Shown here: piece after piece, positions 20,124 through 31,092 of the stretch
How the letters are laid out: each line of letters starts with the position of its first letter
Position numbering within the stretch: the stretch's first letter is position 1
Notes under the pieces: model-generated
Seen by the model: the letters and a program-made list of their open reading frames with translations, nothing else
Told to the model about the DNA's origin: nothing
The model's database searches: none
NCBI GenBank assembly: GCA_029204225.1
Contig: CM055100.1
Location: forward strand, 25,117,106 to 25,181,105
Length of the DNA: 64,000 nucleotides
Origin: Diphasiastrum complanatum
Taxonomy: Eukaryota; Streptophyta; Lycopodiopsida; Lycopodiales; Lycopodiaceae
Reading direction: 5' to 3'
Position numbers and translations under genes: made by a program

Positions 20124-20936
20124 TGTGAAAAATGCAAAAATAAGCTTGGTAGAGGCCAGAAATCTTGTGTATAGATAAACACACATGTGTGGAGCCTGTT
20201 CCCATGTGTGAAAATAATGTACTTGTCATGTACCATAATCATATAGGTTGTACATATGATTTAATTCAAGTTCTAGTGGCTAAAAAGGCCAAAAACTAGT
20301 TTTTTAGACATATGACACATGGCAGCAATCTATGGATTGCATGAGCCACATCCTTTGGTTAGGTGTCATATCCCATGTGTAGAGGACAGCTCACATGTGT
20401 GGAATATGCTGAAGTAGGCAAATTTTGACTTCTAGAAGATTTCCAAGTAGATCTCCATATAGAAGGAAAATGGACCAAAAGTGCTCAAAAAAGAAGGTTT
20501 TTTCCAAGTATCAGTTTTGCATGACGAATCATCATATGACAAAGCACCTTCACACATGTGGAATCATAGGGATGATCAGTACCACGAGCTCCCACTTATT
20601 GTATATATAGAGCCACATTTGGCCATAATCAATGTGAGACACCAATCTTGGTTTTGGAAGCAATTTTGAGTGATTCTCTCCATTTGTCTACATTTGTTTT
20701 GATTGTTTTGAGGTTCTATCAATGTGTACTTGATTTTTAGGTTGGAGTGCGTACCCAGACAGAGTTTCACACGTGGAAAAATAGAAAGTACACCTACCTT
20801 CTATTAATGATTGTTCTTGTTAGGATTAGATTGATCTTAATCTCAAGTAGATTGATAGATCAAGTAATCTGACAACCAATCCCTCTTGAGGATCAGATTA
20901 GGATCCACTCTTGGTCCTTTTTGTTCTTTTTGCACA
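20124..20936 (+). repeat. Element N 3' LTR
   Basis: 813 bp, starts TGTGAAAAATGC, ends CTTTTTGCACA. TATATATAG box near 20,602. The CACACGTGTG near its start is mutated to CACATGTGTG, and the long-palindrome site at about 20,765 reads TTTCACACGTGGA. Gypsy G1 sequence resumes after TSD TCCGC. Confidence 0.94.
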
Positions 20937-20941
20937 TCCGC

Positions 20942-23900
20942 AACATGCTTCCAAGGTGGAACCAGTTGCCAAGGTTTCAATTGAAAAACCTGAGACAAAA
21001 TTCTACCGTCCCAAATGCCCACACTATCCATGGGATCTTTGTGAGGAGGAGACTATCTTTCAAATTGATGACGAGATCCTCCATGACATACCAACTGTCT
21101 CTCATCCACACACATCTTCACCACCAAAACCTCAACCACGTGGTCATACTATGAGAGAGAAAAATGAGAAAACCACTTCAAATTCAACCATCGGGTGACC
21201 TCACCATTGTTTGGGAAGTTTATGAGATTGCCTCTAGTCCTACACCAGTCCCCGAAAAATTCCAAGCACCATCTCAGCAAGAGATAGGCAAGGCTCCCCT
21301 CGAATCTCCAGCCCATGATGTTCCTGCATCCTTTAAGGACTATACGATCGAGGATGTCACAATCCAATTACCCCAAGCTCAACGTGAGCCAACTGGTAAT
21401 TCACCCTACAAAGGCCCTGCACAAACCATAACCCTTTCCCTGAGTGAGCCAAATAGAACCAACGAATATCTTGTCCATGTCGGAGCTCATCTCAATCGCG
21501 AATAACGCAGATAGCTTGAAAAGCTTCTGCAAAAATATTGACATGTCTTTGCCTGGACCTGTAAAGACATGAAAGGCATCTCACCCCAAGTAGTTGTGCA
21601 TCGTATCCCGCTTAAACCGGGTGCGAGACCCACTGCAAGTTGTCCATACAGATGTAATCCCATCTATAAGGCCAAGATCAAAGAAGAACTACAACATCTC
21701 TTAGATGCGGGATTTATCTATGAAATTGAGCATACTGAGTGGGCTCCCCAATTGTCATCGTCCCCAAGAAAAATGAAAAACTCCGCATCTGTATCGATTT
21801 TTAGAAACTTAACGCCGTCACTGAACGTGATCATTTTCCATTACCTTTCGGAGAATCCATCTTATAAAATCTAGCAGGAGATGAGGCTTACTCCTTCTTA
21901 GATGGCTTTAGCGGATACAATATGATCCTAATCGCTGAAGAAGATCAACACAAAATTGCGTTTGCCACAGAATAGGGAACCTTCTACTGGAAAGTCATGC
22001 CCTTTGGTCTCTGCAATGCTCCTAGCACCTTCCAACGTGTTATGCAAGCAGCCTTTTCTCAGCAGATGGGCGATACCTTAGAAGTTTACTTGGATGATTT
22101 AGGAGCACATTCCGAATAAATACGCCATCTCTCTGTGCTTAAATTTTTTTTTATCCAATGTCAATGCTTCGACATCTCTCTTAATCCTGAAAAATGCCAG
22201 ATTTGGGTAACCCATGGTATTGTGTTAGGACATATTATCTCACAAAATGGCATTGCCACTAACCCTGAAAAGATCCTTATCATTCAAAATCTACCGGAAC
22301 CGCGTACAATACATGAAGTTTACTCCTTCCTTGGCCACGCCAACTACTATCGGTGCTTTATTTTCGATTTCACTAACAAAGCACGCTTAATCTACATAGT
22401 AGTTGTAGTTCCCAAATGGACGGATGAACAACCCGTCACCTTTAATCAACTCAAGGAAGCCCTTACCAATGGACCCATCCTCCGGGCTCCTGATTATTCT
22501 AAAGAATTCCATGTGCATACTGATGCATCCAAGTATGCCATTGGAGCAGTGCTCACCCAACCGGGAGAATTTAAAAAGGACTACCCAATTCATTTTCTTA
22601 GTCGACAATTGATACTTGCTGAAGTCAATTATACCACTACCGAACGCGAAGCCTTGGCAATGGTATATGCGGTTCAGAAGTTTCGCCATTATCTTCTAGG
22701 GAAAGTCTTTGTGTTCTTCACTGATCATCAAACACTATTGTATCTCATCAACAAGATATGCACCACAGGCCGTATTACTAGATGGATCCTATTATTGCAA
22801 GAATTTGAGTCTGGAATCATGGTTCGTAAGGGAGTTCAGCATTTTTTAGCAGACCATCTATCCCGAATCCCTAACCTCCCTACCGAATATCGAACTTCAG
22901 GGCAGATGGATCCTTCCTTCTCTGAACCTGAACAACGTGCGTTGGTCCTCAAAACTAAACCTTATACGTTAATTGCAGGACAACTCTACAAGCAAGGGTT
23001 AGATGGAATTATCCGACGATGTCTTACTGAAGGAGAAATACACTCTGTAATTTCCCTCACTCATGAAGGTATTGGTGCAGGCTGCTAAAAAAATCCTCTT
23101 GGCCGGTTTTTGATGGCCAACACTCTTCAAGGATACGCACAATTACAGTAAGACTTGTGATGTCTGCCAATGCACGAAACACTTTCAAAAGCCAAACTAC
23201 ATGCCTTTACAACCCGTAACCACTGATCAAGCTTTCCATAAATGGGAAATTGATTATGTCGGACCTATTACTCCTGTTGCTCGACATACACAATCTCGTT
23301 ACATCATAGTAGCTATGGACTATTGCACCAAATGGGTTGAAGCAAGAGCTGTTCACAATGCTGACGCTCGTTCTACCGCCAAATTTCTCTATGAACAGGT
23401 TATAGTTCGGTTCAGATGTCCTCTAGAGCTACACATAGGGGTATACATTTCCTTAACTCTGTCATAGCAGATATTTTTTCCAAATTTTTGGTACATCGCA
23501 AAAGTTCCCCATACTATCCATGCTGCAATGGCCAGGGAGAATCCACTGATAAAATCCTATGTGGAAGTCTGGAATTCTCACCAAAACTGTCGAATTCAGC
23601 TGATCTGATTGAGAACTCAAACTCCATGCTGCTCTCTGGGCTTATCGCACCACCCCGAAGCGAGCTACAGGCTTAACCCCTTTCCAGCTCACATATGGCC
23701 AAGAAGCCGTTATGCGTGTGGAATTCCATATCCCCTCCCTTCAAGTAGCCTTTAACCTTGAGATTGATACTCCTCAGAATCTAGCAAATAGGTTATTCTA
23801 TCTGGAGCAACTTTGTGAAACACAAAGGATCGGCATCCATGCTCAACAAGTCCACAAACGACAACAAAAATCATGGCATGATCGATCATTGAAACTTAGA

Positions 23901-24314
23901 GATTTCCAGATTGGAGATAAGGTCTTGCTATACCAGGCCAAAGCCTTCAAAGGCAAACTAAAAGTTTGTGGCCAAGGACCTTACGTCATTAAAAAAATCT
24001 TTGCCTGTGGATATGTCCAACTCCAAACCCTTCAAGCCGATATCCTCGACACTGTGGTCGATCGCATACCACCGAGCGACCTCTTTTATCTGGCCCTCAC
24101 CATGGACGATCCCACTCAAAATTACAAGTGGGATGAGAAAGTAGCAGAGAAGTTGTGCGGAGCTCTGAAAGCCCGCAAACCGACTACCAAATGTGGGTAT
24201 CTCCTCCACATGTTGGTCACCAAACAATTGGGGTCTAGGGCGGCTGCTGCCATCAAGGAGCTGGATGATGTTTATCCAAGCACAAAAAAGCGAGCCACCC
24301 CCAACCGACAATAG
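20942..24314 (+). pseudogene. Gypsy G1 pol: RT, RNase H and integrase (decayed)
   Basis: The order RT, RNase H, integrase marks Ty3/gypsy. An acidic/proline-rich linker comes first (to about 21,505). RT: MKGISPQVVVHRI, CIDF-type block broken at 21,805, FLDGFSGYNM, MPFGLCNAPSTFQ, VYLDDL (catalytic YxDD as YLDD, near 22,090). RNase H: HTDASKYAIGAVL, TEREALAMVYAVQ, FTDHQTL. Integrase: WEIDYVGPI, YIIVAMDYCTKWVEARA, then a broken DDE region, and a C-terminal part (23,712-24,314) with HDRSLKLRDFQIGDKVLL. At least six stops or shifts (for example near 21,504, 21,872, 21,973, 22,118, 23,088, 23,465). The longest open piece is 317 codons (22,135-23,088). Confidence 0.93.
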
Positions 24315-24366
24315 AACCGGTCTCACCAGCCCCACCTACTAGGAGATATATTTGAGCTACCATGGA
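24315..24366. other. Junction between gypsy G1 and copia D
   Basis: About 50 bases after the last gypsy codon with no assigned origin. No gypsy polypurine tract or 3' LTR is present, so G1 is truncated at its 3' end. Confidence 0.5.
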
Positions 24367-24898
24367 CCAGTGCATCTGCTATGGAGATGTCAGCAACGAC
24401 AATCTTCATCAGCTCAGTGGATATTCTGATGCAAGCTAGGGAGGAGATGCAGACCATTGTAAGTCCACATTTGGATTTACATTCTTCTTCAATGGCGGTC
24501 CTATATTGTGGAACAGTCGTAAGCAAACCTCTATCGCACTTTCTTCTACTGAAGCAGAATATATTGCTGCTTCTCAATCTATTAAGGAAGCGTTTTGGTT
24601 GAGAAATCAGCTGTCAGACATCAATTTGTATCAGTACAGCCCTACAATTTTGTTTTGTGATAACCAAAGTGCTATTGCCTTATCGGCCAACCCTAGATTT
24701 CATTTTAGGAGTAAGCACATTGAGATAAGATATCACTACACGAGGGGCAATTTTCTCGACAGAGAGGTGAACTTAACGTACTGCAGAACGCAGGACATGG
24801 TTGCAGACATTTTTACAAAAGCACTCAGTGTTAATGCACACAACAAATTTTGTGCATTGCTAAGTCTGAAGATCAAGGCATTCACGGATCCAGATTAA
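24367..24898 (+). pseudogene. Copia D RNase H (pol tail)
   Basis: ICYGDVSNDNLHQLSGYSDA, a TAG at 24,437 in place of the usual Trp (SDASW), then RKQTSIALSSTEAEYI, FCDNQSAIALSANPRFHFRS, KHIEIRYHYTRG and MVADIFTKAL to the TAA at 24,896. Apart from that stop the frame is open. It belongs to another copia lineage than A, C and C2 (TRG and DQSA wording). The upstream RT is missing. Confidence 0.92.
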
Positions 24899-25225
24899 GG
24901 GGGGGTGTTGGATTTACTCCTCCTACTCTCCTAAATCCCAATTTGAAATCATTCGCGATAGATAATTTGTCTTGCAATTCGCGACAAATTATTCATCTAG
25001 CGCTTCATCCATTTATGTGTTTGGCTACGTAATCTAAAATGACTGTGATTTCTATCACTAAAGTTCTGTTCATTCTGATAGGCATAGTCATGCTTAGGGA
25101 GAGAGTCATTTAACTCACTCCGCTGCGCATGAACATTTTCTGTTTGAGTTCGCTTCTCGTTCGTTTCTTGTTTGAGTTCATTTCCCGTTCGTGTTCGTTA
25201 TTTATTCTTCGTTCCTCTCTCCCAA
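24897..25225 (+). repeat. Copia D polypurine tract and partial 3' LTR
   Basis: AAGGGGGGG (24,897-24,905) overlaps the pol stop, and TGTTGGATTTACTCC begins the LTR at 24,906. It contains the inverted words TTCGCGATAGATAATTTGTC and AATTCGCGACAAATT. The LTR is cut at about 25,225 by an antisense N-family LTR. Confidence 0.8.
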
Positions 25226-25846
25226 AAAAACCATCTCAGAGTACAGACTCCAATCTAAAAATAAAGTACACTATAATAGAACCTCAAAACAATCAAAACA
25301 AATGTAGACAAATAGAGAGAATTATACAAAATTGCTTCCAAAACCAAAATTGATGTTTCATGTTGATTGTGGCCTAATATGCCTCTATATATACACTTCT
25401 TGGAGCTCGAGGTACTGATCATGCATCAAATCTCACATGTGTGAGGATGCCTTGTCATCATCATGCAATTTTGACACTTGGATCAAACTTTGGTCCAATT
25501 TCCTACTATATGGAGATCTTCATAAAAATCTTCTAGAAGCAAAAAACTCGCCTACTTCAGCTATTTCCACACGTGTGAGCTGTCCTCTACACATGGGATA
25601 TGACACCTATCAAAAGTATTTGGCTAATGCAATCAATAGATTGATGCCATGTGTCATATATCTAGAAAACTAGTTTTTGGCCATTTTAGGCACTAGAACT
25701 TGAATTAAATCATATGTACAACACATATGATTATGGTACATGACAAGTACACTAGTTTCATACGTGGGAACAGGCTCCACACATGTGTGATTATCCTATA
25801 TACAAGATTTTTGGCCTCTACCAAGCTTATTTTTGCATTTTCCACA
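25226..25846 (-). repeat. Truncated N-family LTR, antisense
   Basis: The reverse complement of the first three quarters of the N LTR: it ends GCATTTTCCACA at 25,846 (the LTR 5' end) and starts in the GTACNGACTCCAA region. About 200 bases of the LTR 3' end are missing. It carries CCACACGTGTGAG at 25,567 and CTCACATGTGTGAG near 25,434. No target duplication is visible because the left end is truncated. Confidence 0.85.
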
Positions 25847-26432
25847 CCATTCACAAGAGTGTCAAATCTTTTACCATCCAGGTGTTCCAAGACTACTGCT
25901 CCACTCCTTCACCTGTAAATTTTAACTTTCTTTTAATCATTTTTGTTTTGTAAATTACGGCAAGATCTCCTTCCTTATGATTTTTCTTATGTAATCGACA
26001 ATCATGCCATTCCTTGCGACGAGCTTTTCTTGCTGCTAGTGCATAAACTGCCATCATTATAGTTTCACATATCTTATGTAAAACCTCATGACAGAGTTGT
26101 AACGGTTTAGCGTCATCCAAACATTCTGTTGCTGCTATGCGCAATGATGGAACTAAAAATTTTATTGGCATAACTGCATCTTGGCCATACACAAGTTGAA
26201 ATGGCGTCTAATTTGTACTCACTTTATAAGTTGTTCTGAATGCCCATAATATTGCATGTAGTTTATGTTTCCAATCCGTACGACTTGCTTCCACTGTTTT
26301 TTTCATAATACTACAAAGAATCTTATTGGAAGATTCAAGTTGTCCATTACCCCTCGGATAATACGAAGTACTAAAATGAATAACAAAAAAAGTCCTCCAA
26401 CAGACACTTTATCGTTTCATTGACAAAACGTG
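25847..26432 (-). pseudogene. Gypsy E integrase C-terminal part, minus strand
   Basis: Continues the integrase cut by copia C. Reading leftwards from 26,432: RFVNETIKCLLED, STSYYPRGNGQLESSNKIL (the TPYHPQxNGQxE-type block with the catalytic Glu), AFRTTYK, YGQDAVMPIKFLVPS, EWHDCRLHKKNHKEGDLAVIYK, and finally HLDGKRFDTLVNG where an N LTR cuts it. One stop near 26,190 and one near 25,890. Upstream parts lie at 32,591-32,610 and 33,470-34,250. Confidence 0.9.
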
Positions 26433-26437
26433 TTCCC

Positions 26438-27119
26438 TGTAAAAATTACAGCAAATAAGGATCCTAAAACACTTGAAATGATGAGGGAAACAATAGATTA
26501 TGATTTCATAAGATTAGCACAAGTTGAACCATCAAAATCCATCAAAAATCTATGCTTGAACCTCACTAAATGGCCCAAATCCTTGAAGAAGGCTTCACAC
26601 GTGTGAAAGTACGGCCTCCCACAGTCTGAGTACTGTACACCAGACCTACATTCAATCCTATAATCATTAGTAATCACAAGCACTCAAACATTTATGAACA
26701 TAGAGAGCAATTGCACCATTATGAGAGAAAAATCATGAAATTGCTTGATTGATTTTGGTGAGATATCATCACCTATATATACATGATCCATCACGGTTTT
26801 GGGCAGGTATGAGTAGCCCTAAACCTATCCCTAATGCTAATTTTGGTGGATCTTTCATCCCTACCAAGTTAGGGTTGGAATCTTGGAGATCCCTCAACAA
26901 TGCAGAAATTACCAAAAATAGCTCCTATTTTTTCTCCCTTGTATCTAAGCATAATTTGGACTCATTCCAAAGGTTCTAACACTTAGGTCTAATTGAGAAC
27001 ATCCTTATGAATGGAATCCTATGCTATTTGGCACGTGTGACAAGCCACATAATGACCATCTAACTATTTACAAGTCATATGACCAAAACTAGTCAAGCTA
27101 GAATTGTGAATTTTTAACA
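26438..27119 (-). repeat. Copia C 3' LTR
   Basis: 682 bp. Read on the minus strand it begins TGTTAAAAATTC and ends AATTTTTACA. A TATATATA box lies around 26,772-26,782 and the palindrome TTCACACGTGTGAA at 26,594-26,607, directly followed (plus strand) by AGTACGGCC. The tract TGAGGAGGAG (plus strand 27,120-27,129, reversed) adjoins it. Confidence 0.96.
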
Positions 27120-27133
27120 CTCCTCCTCACTAT

Positions 27134-30100
27134 CTAGCTTGGTTCAATCATTGCTTTACTAATCACTCCAAGTGATGATCTGAACTTCATAAAAGGTGTC
27201 TTTTGAAGTGGTTTAGTAAGTAGATCAGCTACACATTCATTGCTTGGAACATGCTCCAAAGCAATCTCCTTGGCTTGCACCATTTCTCTCACAAAGTGAT
27301 GGCATATCTCAATGTGCTTAGATCTTGCATGGAAGATTGGGTTAGATGCAAGGTGTTGGGATGATATATTGTCATTGTAGATGATTGGTGCCTCCTCTGA
27401 ATCCATGATCTTTAGTTCCACCAATAATCTCTTGATCCAAAGTACCTCCTTTGTAGTGGTTGTCAAAGCTTTGTACTCGGCCTCGGTTGAAGATAGAGAT
27501 ATAGTTTCTTGTTTTTTTGAAAGCCATGAAACCACACCTTCTCCTATGAAAGTTGAATAGGCACTTGTTGATTTCCTATCCCTCTTGTCCCCTGCAAAAT
27601 CTGAATCACTAAATGCATGAAGGTTAATCACATCTCCTCTATATAGAATCCCAAAATCCAATGTACCCGAGATGTATCTTAGAATCCTCTTAGCCTTTTT
27701 CCAATGAATATTCAATGGCTTTTGCATGGATTGGCTCAACCTACATACACTAAAGCTAAGATCTGGTCTAGTTATAGTGATCCACATTAAGGAACCTATA
27801 AGTTGCCTAAACAAAGTGATGTCCATGAAGGATCTTTCATCATCTTCATTTGGCACTTTTACATCTTGCTCCATTGGTGTGTCAACACTTTTGCATACTT
27901 CCATCTTAAACTTCTTCAAAAGACTTTGAGCATAGTTTACTTGACTTATAAAGATAAAATCAGACCCTCTAAGTACTTCTATGCCTAAGATGAAGTGAAG
28001 ACACCCTAGATCTACCATCTTGAACTCTAAGGATAGATCTATCTTGATTTTTTCAATATCATCAACACTATTTCCACTAATGATGATGTCATCTACATAA
28101 ATGAGTAAAAGTACAATACCAACATCATCAAACTTAATGTAAAGAGTGGGATCATATTCACTTTTAACAAAAGAAAGTGAAATAAGATAGCAATGTAGTC
28201 TTGAATTCCAAGATCTCGAGGCTTGCTTCAAGCCATAGATGCTTCTTTGGAGATGGCATACTTTGTTCTCCATTCCATGCTTGATGAACCCTTGTGGCTG
28301 CTCCATATAGATATCCTCTTCCAAAAAACCATTCAAGAAATCATTAGAGACATCCATTTGACATAGAATCCATCCAAAATGTGATGCAAGTGCAATGATT
28401 AGTCTTATTGTGACCATCTTGGCCACGGGTGCAAAATTTTCCTCATAGTCTATCCCTCTCTCTTGAGCATAGCCTTTTGCAACTAATCTTGATTTATGTT
28501 TGTTAACACTCCCATTTGCATTCAACTTAAGCTTGAAGACCCACTTGCATCCTATTACATTCCTTTGAGGTCTCTCAACAAGCAACCAAGTTTCATTCTC
28601 AATCAAGGCATCATACTCATCCAACATAGCTTTATACCATTCTTTGGAGTGCAATGCATCTTCAACATTAGATGGTTCTTTGAAACTAGATAAAGCATAA
28701 GAAGTGGATGAGATACCCTCAACTTGCTGTCCTTTGCCTTGATATGTGAGCCTTGATGGCTCCACTTTTGCCCTTGAAGATCTCCTTGGTGTGATAGGTG
28801 GGTTTGGTGCTTGCTCCTCCATGAGCTCCTCCTCAAAACCAAGATCTTGCTCCTCGGCCATCTTCTTCTTGATTGTTGGAGCACTTGAGCCTTCTTCAAG
28901 CATATGCATATGATGTCCATCAAAGATGACATCCCTTGAAACAACAAATTTGTTCAAGGATGGGAGATAGACTTTGTAGCCCTTGCTTGAGCTTGCATAT
29001 CCAAGCATGATCCCTCTTGTGGAAGATGGATCCTCCTTGGTTCTTGTTTCCAATGGCACATGCACATAACATATACACCCAAAAACTTTCAAGTGATTAA
29101 GATTGGGTTTCTTTCCATACAACATCTCATATGGAGTTTTGCCTTCAATTGCTTTGCAAGACACCCTATTCATCAAGTAGTTTGCACATACAAGAGACTC
29201 ACCCCAAAAGGATTTGGGCAAACAAGCATCTAATCTTAAAGCCTTAGAACATTCACATAATGTTCTATTCCTTCTTTCAGCAACTCCATTTTGTTGAGGA
29301 GTGTAAGGACAAGAAGTCTCTTTCTTGATCCCTTCCTCCTCACAAAAGGCCTTGAACTCATTGGAGATGAATTCTCCACCATTGTCACTTCTAAGAATCT
29401 TGATGCTATGATTATGATGCTTTTCCACAAACAACTTGAACTTTACAAAAGTATCAAATACTTGAGACTTGAAGGAAAGTAAGAACACCCAACAATATCT
29501 TGAGTAGTCATCAATGAAGGTTAAAAACATGGATGAACCTCCATTAGATTTGGTGCTAGCAATGTGCACATCCGAGTGTATGAGTTCAAGAGGATGAGAT
29601 GACTTTGTGATGGAGTTAGGAAACACCTTCTTATGTGCCTTGGATAAGGCACAAGCTTCACAAACCTTGTCTTCCTTCCCAATAGACCTTGGTAGGCCTA
29701 AAGCATACTCCTCCTTGATCATAGCCTCCATGGAACCCGAGTTGACATGTCCAAGTCTTTTGTGCCATAAAGTAAAGGTAGATATCTTGCTCTTCTCGGC
29801 CAACATGACAACATTAGTATCCACAAATGCATCCAGCTTATAAAGTTTGCCAATTCTAGTGCCCTTAGCCACTATCTTACCCTTCTTCTTGATGAAACAT
29901 TCATTTGAAGCAAAGTCAACATTGAAACCATTGTCTACCATTTGGCCAACACTTAGTAGATTCTTTGTTATTGTAGGAATGTACAAAACACCTTCTATGT
30001 TGATCTTTTTGGAAGATCCTAAGCAAAGGGGAATGCTACCAACTCCTTCAATCTTACAAGCTTCATCATTTGCTGTATAGATAGACTTTATAGGTCCATC

Positions 30101-30142
30101 ATAAGATAAGAGAGAAGAGAAAAACTCCCTTTTACTAGTCAT
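27134..30142 (-). CDS. Copia C pol: protease tail, integrase, reverse transcriptase, RNase H
   Basis: 1002 codons without a break from the first Met; the frame is open further up to 30,217 and there contains the protease site WWIDSGASSHM, so the true start is upstream. Integrase: LWHKRLGHVN and CEACALSKAHKK (zinc-binding HHCC), IHSDVH (first Asp), RSDNGGEF (second Asp), TPQQNGVAERRNRTL (Glu). RT: QMDVSNDFLNG (Asn-Asp for the common Asn-Ala), SIYGLKQASRSW, IYVDDIIIS. RNase H: SDSDFAGDKRDRKS, SLSSTEAEY, YNDNISSQ, RSKHIEICHHFVRE. The stop lies 14 bp before the LTR. It encodes what is needed for reverse transcription and integration, acting in gag particles and the nucleus. Confidence 0.95.
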   Translation of the reverse strand: MTSKREFFSSLLSYDGPIKSIYTANDEACKIEGVGSIPLCLGSSKKINIEGVLYIPTITKNLLSVGQMVDNGFNVDFASNECFIKKKGKIVAKGTRIGKLYKLDAFVDTNVVMLAEKSKISTFTLWHKRLGHVNSGSMEAMIKEEYALGLPRSIGKEDKVCEACALSKAHKKVFPNSITKSSHPLELIHSDVHIASTKSNGGSSMFLTFIDDYSRYCWVFLLSFKSQVFDTFVKFKLFVEKHHNHSIKILRSDNGGEFISNEFKAFCEEEGIKKETSCPYTPQQNGVAERRNRTLCECSKALRLDACLPKSFWGESLVCANYLMNRVSCKAIEGKTPYEMLYGKKPNLNHLKVFGCICYVHVPLETRTKEDPSSTRGIMLGYASSSKGYKVYLPSLNKFVVSRDVIFDGHHMHMLEEGSSAPTIKKKMAEEQDLGFEEELMEEQAPNPPITPRRSSRAKVEPSRLTYQGKGQQVEGISSTSYALSSFKEPSNVEDALHSKEWYKAMLDEYDALIENETWLLVERPQRNVIGCKWVFKLKLNANGSVNKHKSRLVAKGYAQERGIDYEENFAPVAKMVTIRLIIALASHFGWILCQMDVSNDFLNGFLEEDIYMEQPQGFIKHGMENKVCHLQRSIYGLKQASRSWNSRLHCYLISLSFVKSEYDPTLYIKFDDVGIVLLLIYVDDIIISGNSVDDIEKIKIDLSLEFKMVDLGCLHFILGIEVLRGSDFIFISQVNYAQSLLKKFKMEVCKSVDTPMEQDVKVPNEDDERSFMDITLFRQLIGSLMWITITRPDLSFSVCRLSQSMQKPLNIHWKKAKRILRYISGTLDFGILYRGDVINLHAFSDSDFAGDKRDRKSTSAYSTFIGEGVVSWLSKKQETISLSSTEAEYKALTTTTKEVLWIKRLLVELKIMDSEEAPIIYNDNISSQHLASNPIFHARSKHIEICHHFVREMVQAKEIALEHVPSNECVADLLTKPLQKTPFMKFRSSLGVISKAMIEPS

Positions 30143-31092
30143 GTGTGAACTAGCACCCGAGTCAATCCACCAAGGATCTTCTCCGTTGAAGAAAATATGG
30201 ACATCATGAGAGAGTCCTCATGTGAACTCTCCTCCTCCTCCTCTTTGCTCATGTTGGCTTGGCTTTGATCTTGCTTCCTCTTGAAGCATTCCGAGGCATA
30301 ATGCCCCATCTTGCTACAATAGTAGCACTTCACCTTTGATTTGTCCTTCTTGACTTTGGTGGTTGAGGGAGATGCCTTTGGGGGTCCTTCTTGATCCTCA
30401 AGCTTTGTAGACTTCTTGAATGTTGATCCTTTGCCTTTGGACTTGCCTTTGCCTTTGGTGAAGAGAGCTTGGTCATCTCCACCTTGGATGGAAAGCCTAT
30501 CCATCCTCTCTTGCATTTGGCTCCTTCTTGATTCCTCGACCATGAGTGTGCCTTGGAGTTCTTCAAGTATGGGTAGCTTACCCATAATTGCATATCCCTG
30601 AACCAAATTGTCAAATTCAAAGCTTAGTCCATTCAATATGAGTTGAACAAGCTCTTCATCCTTGATAGGGTCACCTATAAAGGCTAGCTCTTTGTTCAAT
30701 TCCTTTACTCTTAGGACAAAAGTATGTGCACTCTCTCCTTTCTTTTGATAGCTTCTATAGATTTGATTCTTCAAAGCTAATATTCTAGTTTGGTTCTTGG
30801 ATTCATAGACCTTTTGCAAAGTCTCCCAAGCATCTTGAGCTGAAGTGCAATCTCCTACCTCTCTTAAGAGTTCATTTGCAACATTCATTTTTATGCAATG
30901 TAGTGCAACATTGCACCTCTTGATGTATTTGGCTTTTTCTTGAGGATGAATAGGTTCACCCTCCTTACCATTTACAATTTCCATCAGATCTTGCATGATC
31001 ATGATAGATTCCATTCTAACTTTCCATATGGAATAGTTAGTTTTGTTGAGCCTTTCATTAGTATCCAAAAGATATGCATTTATAGATGTCAT
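30139..31092 (-). CDS. Copia C gag
   Basis: 317 codons starting MTSINAYLLDTNERLNKTNY, the same start pattern as A (MATSIG) and C2 (MTSMGV). The N-terminal SIWKVRMESIM and the ALHCIKMNVANELLREVGD to LVQLILNGL region form the copia gag (UBN2-type) capsid domain. A Lys/Ser-rich stretch is followed by one zinc knuckle CYYCSKMGHYASEC near residues 256-269. The last residues (EKILGGLTRVLVHT) are an out-of-frame reading of the protease site, so the frame breaks between knuckle and protease. Gag would form the particle that packages the RNA. Confidence 0.94.
   Translation of the reverse strand: MTSINAYLLDTNERLNKTNYSIWKVRMESIMIMQDLMEIVNGKEGEPIHPQEKAKYIKRCNVALHCIKMNVANELLREVGDCTSAQDAWETLQKVYESKNQTRILALKNQIYRSYQKKGESAHTFVLRVKELNKELAFIGDPIKDEELVQLILNGLSFEFDNLVQGYAIMGKLPILEELQGTLMVEESRRSQMQERMDRLSIQGGDDQALFTKGKGKSKGKGSTFKKSTKLEDQEGPPKASPSTTKVKKDKSKVKCYYCSKMGHYASECFKRKQDQSQANMSKEEEEESSHEDSLMMSIFSSTEKILGGLTRVLVHT

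Larger units (their letters stand above)
15749..20936 (+). mobile_element. Complete non-autonomous copia derivative N, TSD TCCGC
   Basis: LTRs at 15,749-16,580 (832 bp) and 20,124-20,936 (813 bp). The 19-bp difference is one deletion near 20,826. Target duplications TCCGC lie at 15,744-15,748 and 20,937-20,941. Primer site TGGTATCAAAGC is at 16,581 and polypurine tract TTTTGAGGAGGAG at 20,111-20,123. The 3.5-kb interior lacks RT, RNase H and the integrase core; only gag-start, zinc-knuckle and integrase-RT linker pieces remain. It would depend on proteins from an autonomous copia. LTRs differ at some thirty sites by eye, so it is older than C. It lies inside gypsy G1. Confidence 0.95.

Noticed and set aside
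16050-20610. Conserved 61-codon frame (MTSRRFPSRS...) at 16,050 and 20,425
   Set aside because: Both lie at the same place in the two LTRs of element N, so similarity follows from LTR identity and not from coding selection.
30139-30142. ATGA stop-start overlap between copia C gag and pol as a translational coupling signal
   Set aside because: The pol frame is already open upstream and carries the protease motif; the Met is the conserved residue of SSHM, so the overlap is incidental.
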